This document shows, piece after piece, positions 9,281 through 9,976 of a stretch of DNA of 9,976 nt (positions are counted from its first letter, which is position 1; each line of letters opens with the position of its first letter). The notes under the pieces are model-generated. The model saw only the letters and a list, made by a program, of their open reading frames with translations, did not search any database and was not told the origin of the DNA. This stretch comes from Stenotrophomonas_A sp036566925 (lineage in GTDB: Bacteria; Pseudomonadota; Gammaproteobacteria; Xanthomonadales; Xanthomonadaceae): contig DATCVI010000059.1 of assembly GCA_036566925.1 (NCBI GenBank), forward strand, positions 1 to 9,976. Reading direction: 5' to 3'. The translations under genes and the position numbers were made by a program.

Positions 9281-9370
9281 TCGACACTTCGGCGCGGGCG
9301 GTTGGGAGAGAGAAGAAAGGCGCTTCGTCTGTGACTTTTCTGGCCGCAGTGCGGGGGGCGAGAGGCGCTG

Positions 9371-9400
9371 TTGCAAAGCCGCCGGTGCTAACGCGATGAT
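9371..9400 (+). promoter_or_regulatory. Weak sigma-70-like promoter for the TonB-like gene
   Basis: TTGCAA (9371-9376) and GATGAT (9395-9400) each match their consensus at four of six positions, with an 18-base spacer. Transcription would start near 9407, giving a leader of about 22 nt. Confidence 0.35.
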
Positions 9401-9415
9401 CCGAAGCATTCGGGG

Positions 9416-9422
9416 AAAGGAG
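9416..9422 (+). promoter_or_regulatory. Ribosome binding site of the TonB-like gene
   Basis: AAAGGAG with a 6-base spacer to the ATG at 9429. It is a strong Shine-Dalgarno sequence and fixes this start. Confidence 0.75.
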
Positions 9423-9428
9423 TTACAG

Positions 9429-9976
9429 ATGGCACGGAGCAATACGCAGACGCTGTGGTCTGCTGTGGTCGCGTTCGCAGTATTTGCTTCGAGCAACGTG
9501 GCAGTCGCTGAGAATGCGCCTGCGCCGGCACCCAAAGTGCTGCATTTCAGGGCGCGGGTCGATATCGCGGCTGATGGGGCCACTCGGGTGACGGCCGATG
9601 AGTCGGTGCCGGTGGCTTTGCGCCAGCCGATCGAGTCGCAGGTGGGGAGCTGGCGTTTCGAGCCGGTGCTGCGGGAGGGGCGGCCGGTGTCTGCGACGAC
9701 TTGGGTGGGGGCGTTGGCGTGCTTGGTGCCGGAGGGTGACAAGCTGCGCTTGAGTGTGGGCTATGAGAATCATGGGCCGGGGCGACCGCTGACTACACAG
9801 TTCTCGCCTTCGATGCCGCCGGGCAGTTTGATGCGTGCCGGGATCAATACGACGTTGCAGGTGTTCTACACGGTGCAGCCGGATGGGCGCGGGGCCTTCG
9901 AGCGCGTGGATTTCGATCCTTCGGTGCCTGAGCAGTTCCGGCCGTGGTTCGACAAGACGATGCGGCAGATGGTGAA
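9429..9976 (+). CDS. Exported protein with tandem TonB-C-terminal-like segments, 3' end beyond window
   Basis: 182 codons are visible before the right edge. Residues 1-27 form a signal peptide (TLWSAVVAFAVFASS core, cleavage at AVA-EN), followed by a short Ala/Pro linker. Residues about 37-85 (RARVDIAADG...LRQPIESQVGSWRFEPVLREGRPV) have the pattern of the TonB C-terminal fold: a beta strand, a helix ending before WRFEP, then a strand after the G-R-P-V turn. A second similar unit begins at about 137 (TTLQVFYTVQPDGRG, then PWFDKTMRQMV). Proteins of this kind are often labelled energy transducer TonB. This one has a cleavable-looking signal peptide rather than a clear N-terminal anchor and no Pro-Glu/Pro-Lys periplasmic spacer, so it may be a free periplasmic protein and not a true TonB. 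It is a lone gene, transcribed away from the glycosidase-like gene. Confidence 0.75.
   Translation, partial: MARSNTQTLWSAVVAFAVFASSNVAVAENAPAPAPKVLHFRARVDIAADGATRVTADESVPVALRQPIESQVGSWRFEPVLREGRPVSATTWVGALACLVPEGDKLRLSVGYENHGPGRPLTTQFSPSMPPGSLMRAGINTTLQVFYTVQPDGRGAFERVDFDPSVPEQFRPWFDKTMRQMV

Larger units (their letters stand above)
9063..9428. other. 366-base intergenic region between divergent genes
   Basis: No gene is credible here. From left to right it holds a possible promoter and LacI-type operator for the discoidin-domain gene (9095-9120), a large palindromic element (9177-9280) with flanking short repeats (9125-9354), and a weak promoter with a strong ribosome binding site for the TonB-like gene (9371-9422). 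Small open frames that cross the palindrome exist on both strands but follow its symmetry rather than codon bias. Confidence 0.7.

Noticed and set aside
9166..9399. 77-residue plus-strand frame over the palindrome
   Set aside because: GTG/ATG start without Shine-Dalgarno; its codons are dictated by the inverted-repeat arms rather than protein selection.
9116..9742. 208-residue minus-strand frame across the intergenic palindrome and the TonB-like gene
   Set aside because: It runs antisense to a gene with a strong ribosome binding site and signal peptide, and through a palindromic repeat. Such repeat-derived frames are commonly mis-annotated as small hypothetical proteins.

Overview
The window is high-GC DNA that looks like a gammaproteobacterium of the Xanthomonadaceae/Lysobacteraceae group (Xanthomonas, Stenotrophomonas, Lysobacter and relatives). 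Three things suggest this: strong G/C preference at third codon positions, a GTAG-headed REP element (GTAGGAGCGGCTTTAGCCGC) of the kind scattered through these genomes, and a TonB-C-terminal-like secreted protein of a style common there. This placement is inference, because no rRNA or other marker gene is present.

Left half (1-5884) is a complete cytochrome bd module in divergent layout. cydB (cut by the left edge) and cydA lie on the minus strand and encode the two large subunits of a long-Q-loop bd-type quinol oxidase. cydD and cydC lie on the plus strand, overlap by ATGA, and encode the heterodimeric ABC transporter needed to mature that oxidase. Between the two operons is a perfect FNR/ANR box, TTGATCCAGATCAA (2390-2403). 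It is centred exactly where a class II activator site should be for a cydA promoter whose -10 is GATCAT at 2362-2367. The module reads as an oxygen-controlled, high-affinity respiratory unit with its assembly factor transcribed from the same short control region.

The cydC stop codon lies inside a REP element with several competing hairpins (5881-5936). This element fills the gap between cydC and the converging next gene and probably also ends transcription.

Right half (5943-9976) carries a 1039-residue exported protein on the minus strand. It has two discoidin-like (F5/8 type C) domains followed by a putative (alpha/alpha)6 glycosidase-like module, and I cannot assign it to a family. A LacI/GalR-type operator lies just upstream of it. 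A 366-base intergenic region follows, dominated by a 104-nt imperfect palindrome that can fold into a three-stem cloverleaf or cruciform. Last is a plus-strand gene, cut by the right edge, for an exported protein with two TonB-C-terminal-domain-like segments.

The oxidase half is ordinary core metabolism. The less explained parts are the orphan carbohydrate-active protein with its operator, the cloverleaf repeat, and the REP at the cydC 3' end.
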